Shown here: positions 1 to 7,104 of the stretch, piece by piece | Layout of the letters: every line of letters starts with the position of its first letter | Position numbering within the stretch: the first letter of the stretch is position 1 | NCBI GenBank assembly: GCA_964489425.1 | Contig: CAZAYP010000052.1 | Location: 1 to 39,413, forward strand | Direction: 5' to 3' | Length of the DNA stretch: 39,413 nt | From: CAZAYP01 sp964489425 [NCBI: uncultured Verrucomicrobiota bacterium] | GTDB lineage: Bacteria; Verrucomicrobiota; Kiritimatiellia; RZYC01 | The notes under the pieces: generated by a model | The model's database searches: none | Seen by the model: only the letters and a program-made list of their open reading frames with translations | Told to the model about the DNA's origin: nothing | Program-made: the position numbers and the translations under genes

Positions 1-37
1 ACGGCCCCCACAACCGATCTTCATTTCGGTGTCGTTT

Positions 38-907
38 CTATTTGACGCAACGGGGGGCGGGGGCGGGTGTGGGGGACGGCCGGGCCGGGCCCAGGACCTG
101 CTCCACGAATCGGCTGACGGCGCGCCAGTACTCGGGCGTGGTGTGCCAGCCGCCGTCGTTGTGGCCGCCCAGGATGCGGACAAACTCCTTGGGCCGGGCC
201 GCGCGGTCGTAGAGCAGTTGTCCCTGGCGGAAGGGCACGATCTCGTCCGCGGGGCCGTGGGCCATGAGCTTGGGCATGGCCAGGCGGCCGATCTTGCCGA
301 GGTTGTCGTAGCGGTAGCGGATCAATCCGCGCGGCAGCCAGGGGTACAGCTCGGCGGCCATGTCCGGCACCGAAGCGAACGCGCTCTCGATCATCAGCCC
401 GCGAACCGGCTTGTCCAGGGCCAGCTGGATCGCCACCGCCGCGCCCAGGGATTGGCCGTGGACGATGATGGGCGGCTGCTCGGCGTCCTGGTAACGGGCC
501 CGGACCACCTCGTAGGCCGCGCGCGCGTCGCGGTAGGTGCCCTGCTCGCCGGGCAGGCCCCGGCTGCGCCCGTAGCCGCGGTAATCAAACAGGAACACGT
601 TGACGCCCAGCTCGTGCAGGTCGCGCGCCAGGCCGACCCGGTGGGAAATGTTGCCGGCGTTGCCGTGGCAGTGCAGGATCGTGCCGCGCGCCGCGGGGTG
701 CGGGATCCACCAGCCGTGCAGCCGCACTCCGTCCTCGGCCACGAAATCCACATCCTCGAACTCCAACCCGGCGGCCGCCGGATCAGCCGCCATGCCGCGC
801 ATGGGGAAATACAGGCTTTTCCACTCGAAAAACCGCACCAGGAACCAGATCAACGCCAGCCCCGCGAGCGCCTTGCCGGCCGCCCCCAGCCATTCCGGGC
901 GCATCAT
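38..907 (-). CDS. membrane-anchored alpha/beta hydrolase
   Basis: A 289-aa serine hydrolase of the BAAT/Frsa-like alpha/beta class (YfhR/Bem46 type). The N-terminus has one hydrophobic segment (about residues 9-22, ALAGLALIWFLVRFF), suggesting an inner-membrane anchor. The oxyanion strand reads HCHGNAGN, and the nucleophile elbow is HGQSLG with Ser153. A likely acid follows in the GPADEIVPF segment and the catalytic His in GGHNDGG. The start is the ATG at 907, the first of two consecutive ATGs. A longer frame from 979 would cross the promoter and adds a non-hydrophobic extension. A sigma70-like promoter (TTGTGG-N17-TATAAA) lies just upstream. No close Shine-Dalgarno site is visible. The substrate cannot be read from sequence; family members are esterases or peptidases of small substrates. 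Confidence 0.85.
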   Translation of the reverse strand: MMRPEWLGAAGKALAGLALIWFLVRFFEWKSLYFPMRGMAADPAAAGLEFEDVDFVAEDGVRLHGWWIPHPAARGTILHCHGNAGNISHRVGLARDLHELGVNVFLFDYRGYGRSRGLPGEQGTYRDARAAYEVVRARYQDAEQPPIIVHGQSLGAAVAIQLALDKPVRGLMIESAFASVPDMAAELYPWLPRGLIRYRYDNLGKIGRLAMPKLMAHGPADEIVPFRQGQLLYDRAARPKEFVRILGGHNDGGWHTTPEYWRAVSRFVEQVLGPARPSPTPAPAPRCVK

Positions 908-929
908 GCGGGTACCCGTGCCATGCCGT

Positions 930-958
930 TTTATAGACCGCCGGCCGGCAGCCCACAA
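930..958 (-). promoter_or_regulatory. sigma70-like promoter of the hydrolase gene
   Basis: On the minus strand the -35 box TTGTGG (958-953) is 17 bases from the -10 box TATAAA (935-930). The predicted start of transcription is near 923, giving a leader of about 16 bases before the ATG at 907. The -35 box lies in the left arm of an inverted repeat shared with the divergent gene. Confidence 0.55.
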
Positions 959-1002
959 GCCGGAACCGCAGCCCAACAAATGGGTTGTGGGAAGCCGGCC
1001 GG
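941..1002. repeat. inverted repeat in a divergent promoter region
   Basis: The arms 941-958 and 985-1002 are reverse complements over 16 of 18 positions (CCGGCCGGC and CCCACAA match; a two-base mismatch lies between them). The 26-base centre contains a near-copy of part of the left arm (AGCCCACAA versus AGCCCAACAA). Each arm carries one TTGTGG box pointing outward. Confidence 0.7.
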
Positions 1003-1013
1003 CCCGCTACCCT
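985..1013 (+). promoter_or_regulatory. candidate promoter of the DUF362 gene
   Basis: TTGTGG (985-990), a 17-base spacer and TACCCT (1008-1013) mirror the minus-strand promoter across the inverted repeat. The -10 box is poorer than its partner's TATAAA but keeps TA and the final T, as do the other promoters proposed here. The start of transcription would fall near 1020, about 40 bases before the GTG at 1061. Confidence 0.4.
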
Positions 1014-1060
1014 GCCGCTGATCATGCCATGAAATTGCTGCAGATAGCGCGGAGGGCGCC

Positions 1061-2221
1061 GTGACGGCGCAAGTCGGCATCGCCCGCGTGGCGGACTACG
1101 ACCGGGCAGCCGTGCTCGACGGGCTGCGGGCCTGCCTGGCGCCGCTGGGCGGGCTGGCCGCGTTTGTCCGGCCGGGCCAGAAGGTGCTGCTCAAGCCGAA
1201 TTTCCTCGGGCCGTTTGCGCCCGAGCGGGCCACGACCACGCACCCGGAAGTCATCCGCGCGGCCGCGGTGCTGGTGCGCGAGGCGGGTGCCGAACCGTGG
1301 CTGGGCGACAGCCCCGGCCTCGGCGATTTCAAGACGTTCCTGGGCCGCCTCGGCCTGCGCGAGATCATCGCGGAGCTGGACATCCGCCTCGCCGACTTCA
1401 GCGACACGGTGGAATTGGAGGACCGGGCCAACGTCGTGGCGCGCCGGATCGCCCTGGCCCGCGCGGTGCGCGACACCGACGTGCTGATCACCCTGCCCAA
1501 GCTCAAGACCCACAGCCAGATGACCTTTACCGGGGCGCTGAAAAATCAGTTCGGCCTCATCCCTGGCACCCGCAAGGCGCATTACCATTACCGGTTCCGC
1601 GACCGCGACTGGCTGGCGGCGCTGATGATCGACATCAACCGCCTGGCGCGGCCGGCGCTCGGCATCATGGACGCGATCGACGGCATGGAGGGCGCCGGGC
1701 CCTCGGGCGGGGAGCCGCGCCGGATCGGCGCGCTGCTGGCCAGCAGCGACCTGGCCGCGCTGGACGTCATCGCCTGCCGCATCATCAACCTGCCGCCCGA
1801 GCGCGTACCGCTGTTGCGCGCCGCCCGCAAGCACGGGTTCGGCACGGTCGATCCGGACCAGATCGCCACGGTCGGGGCGCGCTGGGAAGACTTCCACCTG
1901 CCAGACTACAAGCAGGCCGGCGACCCCACGGACATCCTGCGCATTGTCGGCTTGCCCGCGCCGGTGTTGGAGTGGCTGCGGCGGCAATGGGCGCCGCGGC
2001 CGCGGATCCGGCCTGCGCTGTGCATCGGCTGCGGCGCGTGCCGGCAGGGCTGCCCGGTGACCCCCGCGGCCATTGACCCCCAGGCCAAGCCGCAGCCCCT
2101 GGTGGACGATGCCCGCTGCATCCGCTGCTACTGCTGCCACGAGTTTTGCCCGGTCAAGGCGATTGACCTGCAGCGCACCCTGGTGGGCCGCCTGCTGCTG
2201 CGCGGACGCGGGAATCATTGA
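1061..2221 (+). CDS. DUF362 domain protein with C-terminal 2x[4Fe-4S] ferredoxin
   Basis: A 386-aa protein with an N-terminal DUF362 domain (about 1-290; hallmark segments include LLKPNFLG, TTHPEVIRA, the TLPKLKTHSQMTFTGALKN stretch and AIDGMEGAGPSGG). A ferredoxin-like tail binds two clusters: Cys321, 324, 327 and 331, then Cys353, 356, 359 and 363, with an extra Cys358. DUF362 proteins of this layout are cytoplasmic iron-sulfur proteins of unsettled function. The GTG start at 1061 has GGAGGG five bases upstream, which fixes it. The porin gene follows 103 bases downstream on the same strand. Electron transfer is inferred from the clusters only. Confidence 0.9.
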   Translation: MTAQVGIARVADYDRAAVLDGLRACLAPLGGLAAFVRPGQKVLLKPNFLGPFAPERATTTHPEVIRAAAVLVREAGAEPWLGDSPGLGDFKTFLGRLGLREIIAELDIRLADFSDTVELEDRANVVARRIALARAVRDTDVLITLPKLKTHSQMTFTGALKNQFGLIPGTRKAHYHYRFRDRDWLAALMIDINRLARPALGIMDAIDGMEGAGPSGGEPRRIGALLASSDLAALDVIACRIINLPPERVPLLRAARKHGFGTVDPDQIATVGARWEDFHLPDYKQAGDPTDILRIVGLPAPVLEWLRRQWAPRPRIRPALCIGCGACRQGCPVTPAAIDPQAKPQPLVDDARCIRCYCCHEFCPVKAIDLQRTLVGRLLLRGRGNH

Positions 2222-2242
2222 CGCCGCCCGCGAATGTTTGAT

Positions 2243-2258
2243 AAGGAGGATTCGGGTG
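2243..2258 (+). promoter_or_regulatory. strong RBS with an upstream in-frame GTG
   Basis: AAGGAGG (2243-2249) stands six bases before GTG (2256-2258). This GTG is in frame with the porin and would add 23 hydrophilic residues before its signal peptide. A stable GC hairpin (GCCCGGC, three-base loop, GCCGGGC) follows within the extension. The site could drive an alternative N-terminus or serve as a translated leader. Confidence 0.5.
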
Positions 2259-2324
2259 CCGGGCCCGGCGGGGCCGGGCGTCCGGGAAGAGGCACGGGTT
2301 AACCGCAAACAACAGGAGCGCGAA

Positions 2325-3620
2325 GTGAAGAGACTGCTGGTGACTGTAGCAAGCGCGGCCGGCTTGGCCGGATTGACCATGAATAGCCTGGGAGCGGGGT
2401 TCGCCCTGTACGAGGGCGGCGCGCGCATCAACACAGCTCCGGCCACGGTGATGGCCAAGGGCGACGATGTCTCGGCGCAGTTCTTCAACCCGGCCGGCAT
2501 GACCCAGCTCAAGGGCCTCAACACCATGGCGGGCGTCACCGCCATCAAGCCCGGCAACGAAGTCTCGACCAAGAACCCGTACACCGGGGAATGGAAAACC
2601 ACCCAGATGGATGAACAGTGGTTCTGGCCGCCGCATGCCTATATCGCCGCGCCCGTGGCGGACCGCGTGAGCGTGGGCGGCGGCGTGTACTCGCGCTTCG
2701 GCCTGGGCACCAAGTACGATGAAAACTGGCCCGGCCGCTACAACAGCTATTCCGCCAGCATCAAGTCCCTCTCGCTCAATCCCAACGTCGCGGTGAAGGT
2801 GCTCGACCAGCTGTCCGTCGGCGCCGGCGTGTCGGCCATGTGGTTTGACCTCGACCTGAAAAAGAAAATCGACGGCATGGCCCTGGCCGGGTCCACGACG
2901 CCCAACAATCCCGCCGGCGGGGCGCTGGATATCGACCAGAAACTGGCCGGCGACTCCTGGGGGTATGGCTGGAACCTGGGCCTGCAGGCCACCCCGACCA
3001 AGTGGATGCAGCTCGGCGCATCCTACCAAAGCTCGGTCAAGCAGAAGGTGGATGGCGACATCAAGTTTTCCAAGCCCGCCGGATCTCCGGCCGAGTTTGG
3101 TCCCCTGTTCAACGACACCGGCGCGGAAGGCAACGTGAAGCTGCCGGACATGCTGTTCCTGGGCGTCAACTTCATCCCGGTCCAGCAAGTCGACTTCGGC
3201 CTGGGCGCCATCTACACGCGCTGGTCCACCTACGACGCGCTGAACGTGGACTTTGACCAACCCATCGCCCCCGGCATCGCGGGCGTCAACATCCCCAAGA
3301 ATTACGACAATGTCTGGCGCTACATCGCCGACATGGAGTATCACCTGACCTCCGACTGGGATCTGCGCCTGGGCTATTTTTACGATCAGTCGCCCGTCTC
3401 CGACGCCCACGTGGATTACCTGCTGCCGGACAATGATCGCAACTTCTTCAACGTCGGCATGGGCTGGCACAAAAACCGCTGGGCCGTGGACTTCAGCTAC
3501 ACCTACCTGGTCATCATGGACCGCAACTACGATGCCCGGGTCAAGGACGGCGTGCTCGAGTCCGAGGTGCGCGACGGCAACGCCTTCATGATTGGCGGCA
3601 GCATCGCGGCGAAGTTCTAA
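2325..3620 (+). CDS. OmpP1/FadL-family outer-membrane transport protein
   Basis: A 431-aa protein with a Sec signal peptide (about 1-24, LLVTVASAAGLAGLTMNSLGAG). The mature start (GFALYEGGARINTAPATVMA) and the DDVSAQFFNPAGM segment are typical of FadL/TodX channels, where an N-terminal hatch plugs a 14-strand beta-barrel. Alternating aromatic strands run to the end, closing with IGGSIAAKF (C-terminal Phe, usual for BAM substrates). The family takes up long-chain fatty acids or other hydrophobic compounds across the outer membrane. The GTG at 2325 is preferred because AGGAG lies six bases before it and it opens directly into the signal peptide. A second in-frame GTG with a better RBS lies at 2256. 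Confidence 0.9.
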   Translation: MKRLLVTVASAAGLAGLTMNSLGAGFALYEGGARINTAPATVMAKGDDVSAQFFNPAGMTQLKGLNTMAGVTAIKPGNEVSTKNPYTGEWKTTQMDEQWFWPPHAYIAAPVADRVSVGGGVYSRFGLGTKYDENWPGRYNSYSASIKSLSLNPNVAVKVLDQLSVGAGVSAMWFDLDLKKKIDGMALAGSTTPNNPAGGALDIDQKLAGDSWGYGWNLGLQATPTKWMQLGASYQSSVKQKVDGDIKFSKPAGSPAEFGPLFNDTGAEGNVKLPDMLFLGVNFIPVQQVDFGLGAIYTRWSTYDALNVDFDQPIAPGIAGVNIPKNYDNVWRYIADMEYHLTSDWDLRLGYFYDQSPVSDAHVDYLLPDNDRNFFNVGMGWHKNRWAVDFSYTYLVIMDRNYDARVKDGVLESEVRDGNAFMIGGSIAAKF

Positions 3621-3659
3621 GCGCGGCAGCGTAGCGGCCTGAAAAACTCAACCCCAGCC

Positions 3660-3698
3660 ATCCCCTTCCAGCCGCCCGGCGCGCGGTTGGAAGGGGAT
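3660..3698 (+). promoter_or_regulatory. hairpin enclosing the RBS of the next gene
   Basis: The arms 3660-3674 and 3684-3698 pair over 15 bases with a single G-T type mismatch and a nine-base loop. The right arm contains GGAAGGGG, the Shine-Dalgarno site of the glycosyltransferase whose ATG (3699) begins on the next base. There is no following T-run, so this is not a typical intrinsic terminator. It may fold the RBS away, or end the porin message by another route. Confidence 0.65.
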
Positions 3699-4844
3699 AT
3701 GCGTCTCCCGGCGCCCCCGGCCGGCGGCCTGCCCCCGGACCTGGCCGGCCTGCGGGTGGCGCTGGCGCATGACTGGCTCACGGGCATGCGCGGCGGCGAG
3801 CGCGTGCTGGAACTCCTGTGCGCCCAGTTTCCCGGCGCGCCCATCCACACGCTGATCTGCAACCCGGCCGCCGTGACGGCCGCCATCCGCGCGCATCCCA
3901 TCCGGACCTCCTGGCTCCAGCGGGTTCCCCGGGTCATGCAATATTACCGCTACGGGCTGCCGCTGTTCCCGGCCGCCATGGAACGATTCCCGCCGCCCGC
4001 GGCGGACCTGGTGATCAGCACCAGCCATTGCGTGGCCAAGGCGCTGCGCACCCGGCCCGGCACGCCGCACCTGTGTTACTGCTTCACGCCGATGCGTTAT
4101 GCCTGGGTATTTTACACGGAGTATTTCGGGGGCCACCCCCTGAAAAAAATGCTCTTGCAGCCGCTCCTGTGGCGCCTGCGGCGCTGGGACCGGCGCGTCG
4201 CGCAGCGGGTCACGCGCTTCGTGGCCATCAGCGAGCACGTGCGCCAGCGCATCCGCGCCTGCTATGGCCGCGAGGCGGACGTGGTGTACCCGCCGATCAA
4301 CATCGACTTCTTCACGCCGGGCGCCACGGCATCCGAACCCTTTGACCTGATCGTGTCGGCGCTGGTGCCGTACAAGCGCCTGGACCTGGCGGTCCGCGCC
4401 TATGGCCAGCTGGGGTTTCCGCTGAAAATCGTCGGCACGGGCACGGAAGCCGGCCGGCTCCAGGCGCTGGCGGGCGCCCACGTCGAGTTCCTCGGGTGGC
4501 AGCCGGACCCGGTGATCCGCGACCTGTACCGGCGCTGCCGCTGCCTGGTGTTCCCGGGCGAGGAAGACTTTGGCCTGGTGCCGCTCGAAGCCCAGGCATG
4601 CGGGCGCCCGGTGGTGGCCTACGGCCGCGGCGGCGTCCGCGAATCCGTGGCGGATGGGATCAGCGGCGTTTTCTTTGATGAGCAAACGGAAGCGGCGCTC
4701 CTGGACGCCGTGGCCCGCTGCAGCCAGGCGGCCTGGGACGGCGCCGCCATCCGCCGGCACGCCGCGCGGTTCGGACCGGATCGGTTTTGGGCCGGCCTGG
4801 CCACCAGCATCCGGGCCAGCCTGGCCGACCGGCCCAAGACCTAA
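3699..4844 (+). CDS. GT4-family glycosyltransferase
   Basis: A 381-aa GT-B enzyme. The N-terminal Rossmann half starts at about residue 18 (LRVALAHDWLTGMRGGERVLE), with the glycine loop used for the acceptor side. The C-terminal nucleotide-sugar half has the retaining-enzyme signature EEDFGLVPLEAQACGRPVVA, with the E-x7-E pair. It is close in style to the mannosyltransferase (WbaZ-like) subgroup, in which the MRGGE and FVAISEHVRQRI segments recur. It acts in the cytoplasm on lipid-linked glycans. The ATG at 3699 sits on GGAAGGGG held inside a hairpin. A TTG at 3687 is possible but lies within the hairpin stem. Confidence 0.88.
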   Translation: MRLPAPPAGGLPPDLAGLRVALAHDWLTGMRGGERVLELLCAQFPGAPIHTLICNPAAVTAAIRAHPIRTSWLQRVPRVMQYYRYGLPLFPAAMERFPPPAADLVISTSHCVAKALRTRPGTPHLCYCFTPMRYAWVFYTEYFGGHPLKKMLLQPLLWRLRRWDRRVAQRVTRFVAISEHVRQRIRACYGREADVVYPPINIDFFTPGATASEPFDLIVSALVPYKRLDLAVRAYGQLGFPLKIVGTGTEAGRLQALAGAHVEFLGWQPDPVIRDLYRRCRCLVFPGEEDFGLVPLEAQACGRPVVAYGRGGVRESVADGISGVFFDEQTEAALLDAVARCSQAAWDGAAIRRHAARFGPDRFWAGLATSIRASLADRPKT

Positions 4845-4890
4845 CCCGCGCTCGCCATGGCCGTGCCTTTATTCTGCGAATCGCTATAGC

Positions 4891-4919
4891 TTGCGGCATG
4901 CCGGACAATGGCATAGAGT
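4891..4919 (+). promoter_or_regulatory. sigma70-like promoter before the kinase
   Basis: TTGCGG (4891-4896), a 17-base spacer and TAGAGT (4914-4919). The same -10 hexamer recurs before the GT2 gene at 10753. The predicted transcript starts near 4926, about 28 bases before the ATG at 4954. A short GCCGGC hairpin (4930-4945) would lie in the leader. Confidence 0.45.
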
Positions 4920-4953
4920 ATGCCCACGCGCCGGCCTTGGCCGGCGGTGACCA

Positions 4954-7089
4954 ATGATGAAATCTGGCGTCATTATAGGATGCTTGGCGGTTGCGCTGCT
5001 GGCCGTGGACGCCCAGGGCGCGAAAACCTATTACCAGGCGCCCAAACCGGTGCTGGAGGGATACGTTGCCCTGGGCTACGTCCGCGTGATGGTCTCCAAC
5101 GTGGTCCTGCAGGCGCCGGCGCCCGACCCTCCCGGCGGCACGGAAGAAGTGCCGCTGACTTTCGGCGAACTGATCCCCATCGTGCACAAGACCGCCAACG
5201 ACCAGACCATCCTGGTGCTCCGGGGCCCGCGCCGCTTCCCCTTCAAGATCCCGATCAACTCGCCGGGCCTGGTGCGGATCAACTCCATGGAGTCGGGCGG
5301 GCAAATCATTTACTGGCTGCCGGACAACTTGTCGGCGGAGCTGATGCAGGCCGCGCCGATCAACGCCACCTCGGAGGAGCCGCCGGCCGCCGGGAGCGAC
5401 CGCGAGACCCCGCCGTGGGCGCTCGACCTGATGCGCTGGCGCAAGGCGCTGATTGCCGGGTTCGGCGGCGTGGTCGCGCTCCTCTTGATTGTCCGCTTGG
5501 TCGTCAAGCGCCGCGCGCAAAAGGCCCCGGCCGGAAAGCTGGCCCGGAAACCCGGGACGATGAGCCCCGCCGACAAAAAGAAAAAAATACCGGATAAAAA
5601 GAAACCGGACTTGCGCAAAGACAAGCCCCGGGCGCGCGGGCCGCGCTGGTCGTTTTCCTTTTCGTTCGACATGTTCCGCCGGCGTGGCGCGGCGGCGGCA
5701 GGCTCGGCATCGCCGTTGTCCGCGCTGGGCCGGGCCGCCCGGGCTGCGCCGGAGCCGGCCCCGGCCCCGGCCCCGGCCCCCGCACCGGAGCCGGCACCGG
5801 AGCCGGCACCGGGGCCGGCCCCGGCCAGCCCCGTGTCGCGGGCGCCGGGCATGGCCGAGTTGGCGTCCAAGCTCAAGTCCAGCCGCTACGAGACCGGGGG
5901 GGCCAGGCCCCCGGCGGCTGCGGAACGGCCCACTCCGACAGCTTCCACCCGCGCCCCAACCGGTTCTACCGTCGTGCCCGCAGCGGCCAGCGGCATGTCC
6001 GAGCTTAAGAAGCTGCTTGGGGACACTCCGGCCGCTCGCGCAACACCCCCTTCGGCGGCCATGCCGGAACCGGCCCCGGCGCCGGCCGCCCCCCCGCCGC
6101 GCTCGCCCAAATCGACGGTGATCCTGGAGGCTGACGCGGTGGCGGCCCAGGCGGCGGCCACCCCGCCGCCGTCAGAAATCGTGGGCGATGCCGACGCCCC
6201 GGTGGAGGACACCAGCCCCAGCTTTTTCAACCAGCCATCGGCCATCGGCAAATATAAGATCGTGGGGGTCATCGGCCGGGGGAGCATGGGGATCGTGTAC
6301 AAGGCCTACCAGGAGGACCTCAAGCGCACCACGGCCCTCAAGGTGTTGCTCGAGGGCGCGCACGCCTCCGAAACCCAGCGCCGGCACTTCATCCGCGAGG
6401 CCCAGGCCATCGCCCAGCTAAGGCACCCCAACATCGTCACGGTGTACGAGGTGGGCGAGCACGAAAACTGCCCGTTTATCGTGATCGACTTCATCGAGGG
6501 GGCCACGCTGGACCGCTACATCGACAAGGGGACGCTCACGCCGCAACTGGCCGCGCATTACTGCCTGCAAATCGCCGAGGCCGTGCATTACGCCCACGGC
6601 AAGGGCATCATCCACCGCGATCTCAAGCCGGCCAACATCATCCTGGACCCCGAGGGCCGCCCGATCATCACCGATTTCGGCCTGGCCCGCAACATGAGCG
6701 AGAGCCTGATGACGTTCACCGGCGATATTGTCGGCACGCCGGCATACATGGCGCCGGAACAGGCGCGCGGCAAGTCCCACCTGGTGGATGCGCGCTCGGA
6801 CGTGTATGCCATCGGGGCGATCCTTTTTCACATGTTGGCCGGCCGCAGCCCGTTTGCCGGCAAGTCGCTGCTGGAAACCCTCACGGCCCTGCTGCACGAG
6901 CAGGGGTGCGGCCCGCTGCTCGGGGTCCAGCCGGATGCGGATCCCACCCTGGCGGCGGTCTGCGATCGGGCGCTGCAGTATGATCCGGACCAGCGGTACC
7001 AGACCGCCCGGGAAATGGCCGAGGCCTTGCGCCAGTACCTGTACCAGGTGGCGGCCGGACCCGCCGCCGCCCCGGCGGCGGAGACCTGA
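4954..7089 (+). CDS. transmembrane Ser/Thr kinase, sensor-like domain N-terminal
   Basis: A 711-aa Hanks-type kinase of unusual layout. Residues 1-23 are a Sec signal peptide, about 24-160 an exported domain of unknown fold, and 165-184 a membrane helix followed by KRRAQK. Next comes a Lys-rich and then Pro/Ala-rich linker of about 240 residues, then the kinase (about 434-695). The kinase is complete: G-loop GRGSMG (441-446), Lys463, HRDLKPAN (554-561, catalytic Asp556), DFG (574-576) and APE (600-602). The linker carries two related short segments, GMAELASKLKSS and GMSELKKLLGD, which may be docking or phosphorylation sites. Typical PknB proteins place the kinase first and the exterior domain last; this one is reversed. 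The RBS is weak (GGTGA before the double ATG). The stop is 15 bases before the permease gene, so the two are probably co-transcribed. Confidence 0.9.
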   Translation: MMKSGVIIGCLAVALLAVDAQGAKTYYQAPKPVLEGYVALGYVRVMVSNVVLQAPAPDPPGGTEEVPLTFGELIPIVHKTANDQTILVLRGPRRFPFKIPINSPGLVRINSMESGGQIIYWLPDNLSAELMQAAPINATSEEPPAAGSDRETPPWALDLMRWRKALIAGFGGVVALLLIVRLVVKRRAQKAPAGKLARKPGTMSPADKKKKIPDKKKPDLRKDKPRARGPRWSFSFSFDMFRRRGAAAAGSASPLSALGRAARAAPEPAPAPAPAPAPEPAPEPAPGPAPASPVSRAPGMAELASKLKSSRYETGGARPPAAAERPTPTASTRAPTGSTVVPAAASGMSELKKLLGDTPAARATPPSAAMPEPAPAPAAPPPRSPKSTVILEADAVAAQAAATPPPSEIVGDADAPVEDTSPSFFNQPSAIGKYKIVGVIGRGSMGIVYKAYQEDLKRTTALKVLLEGAHASETQRRHFIREAQAIAQLRHPNIVTVYEVGEHENCPFIVIDFIEGATLDRYIDKGTLTPQLAAHYCLQIAEAVHYAHGKGIIHRDLKPANIILDPEGRPIITDFGLARNMSESLMTFTGDIVGTPAYMAPEQARGKSHLVDARSDVYAIGAILFHMLAGRSPFAGKSLLETLTALLHEQGCGPLLGVQPDADPTLAAVCDRALQYDPDQRYQTAREMAEALRQYLYQVAAGPAAAPAAET
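5745..5826 (+). repeat. Pro/Ala/Glu-coding low-complexity repeat
   Basis: Tandem CCGGCC and CCGGAGCCGGCA units encode an alternating Ala-Pro/Glu-Pro stretch in the kinase linker. The tract is prone to slippage and probably forms a stiff extended spacer between membrane and kinase domain. Confidence 0.8.
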
Positions 7090-7104
7090 CCCGGGATTTT
7101 CGCC

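Noticed and set aside
1022-2602. A long open frame on the minus strand opposite the DUF362 gene
   Set aside because: It is a high-GC shadow with Arg/Ala/Gly/Gln-rich sequence and no motif, RBS or signal peptide. The opposite frame has complete Fe-S motifs.
4930-4945. The GCCGGCC/GGCCGGC palindrome before the kinase as an operator
   Set aside because: Short GC palindromes of this type occur several times in the window by base composition, and it has no promoter overlap.
4920-5597. An open frame starting right after the TAGAGT box before the kinase
   Set aside because: It overlaps the kinase gene in another frame, lacks motifs, and its ATG arises from the -10 region sequence.
5745-5826. The repeat tract in the kinase as a CRISPR or mobile repeat
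   Set aside because: It stays in the reading frame and codes a Pro/Ala linker; there are no unique spacers.
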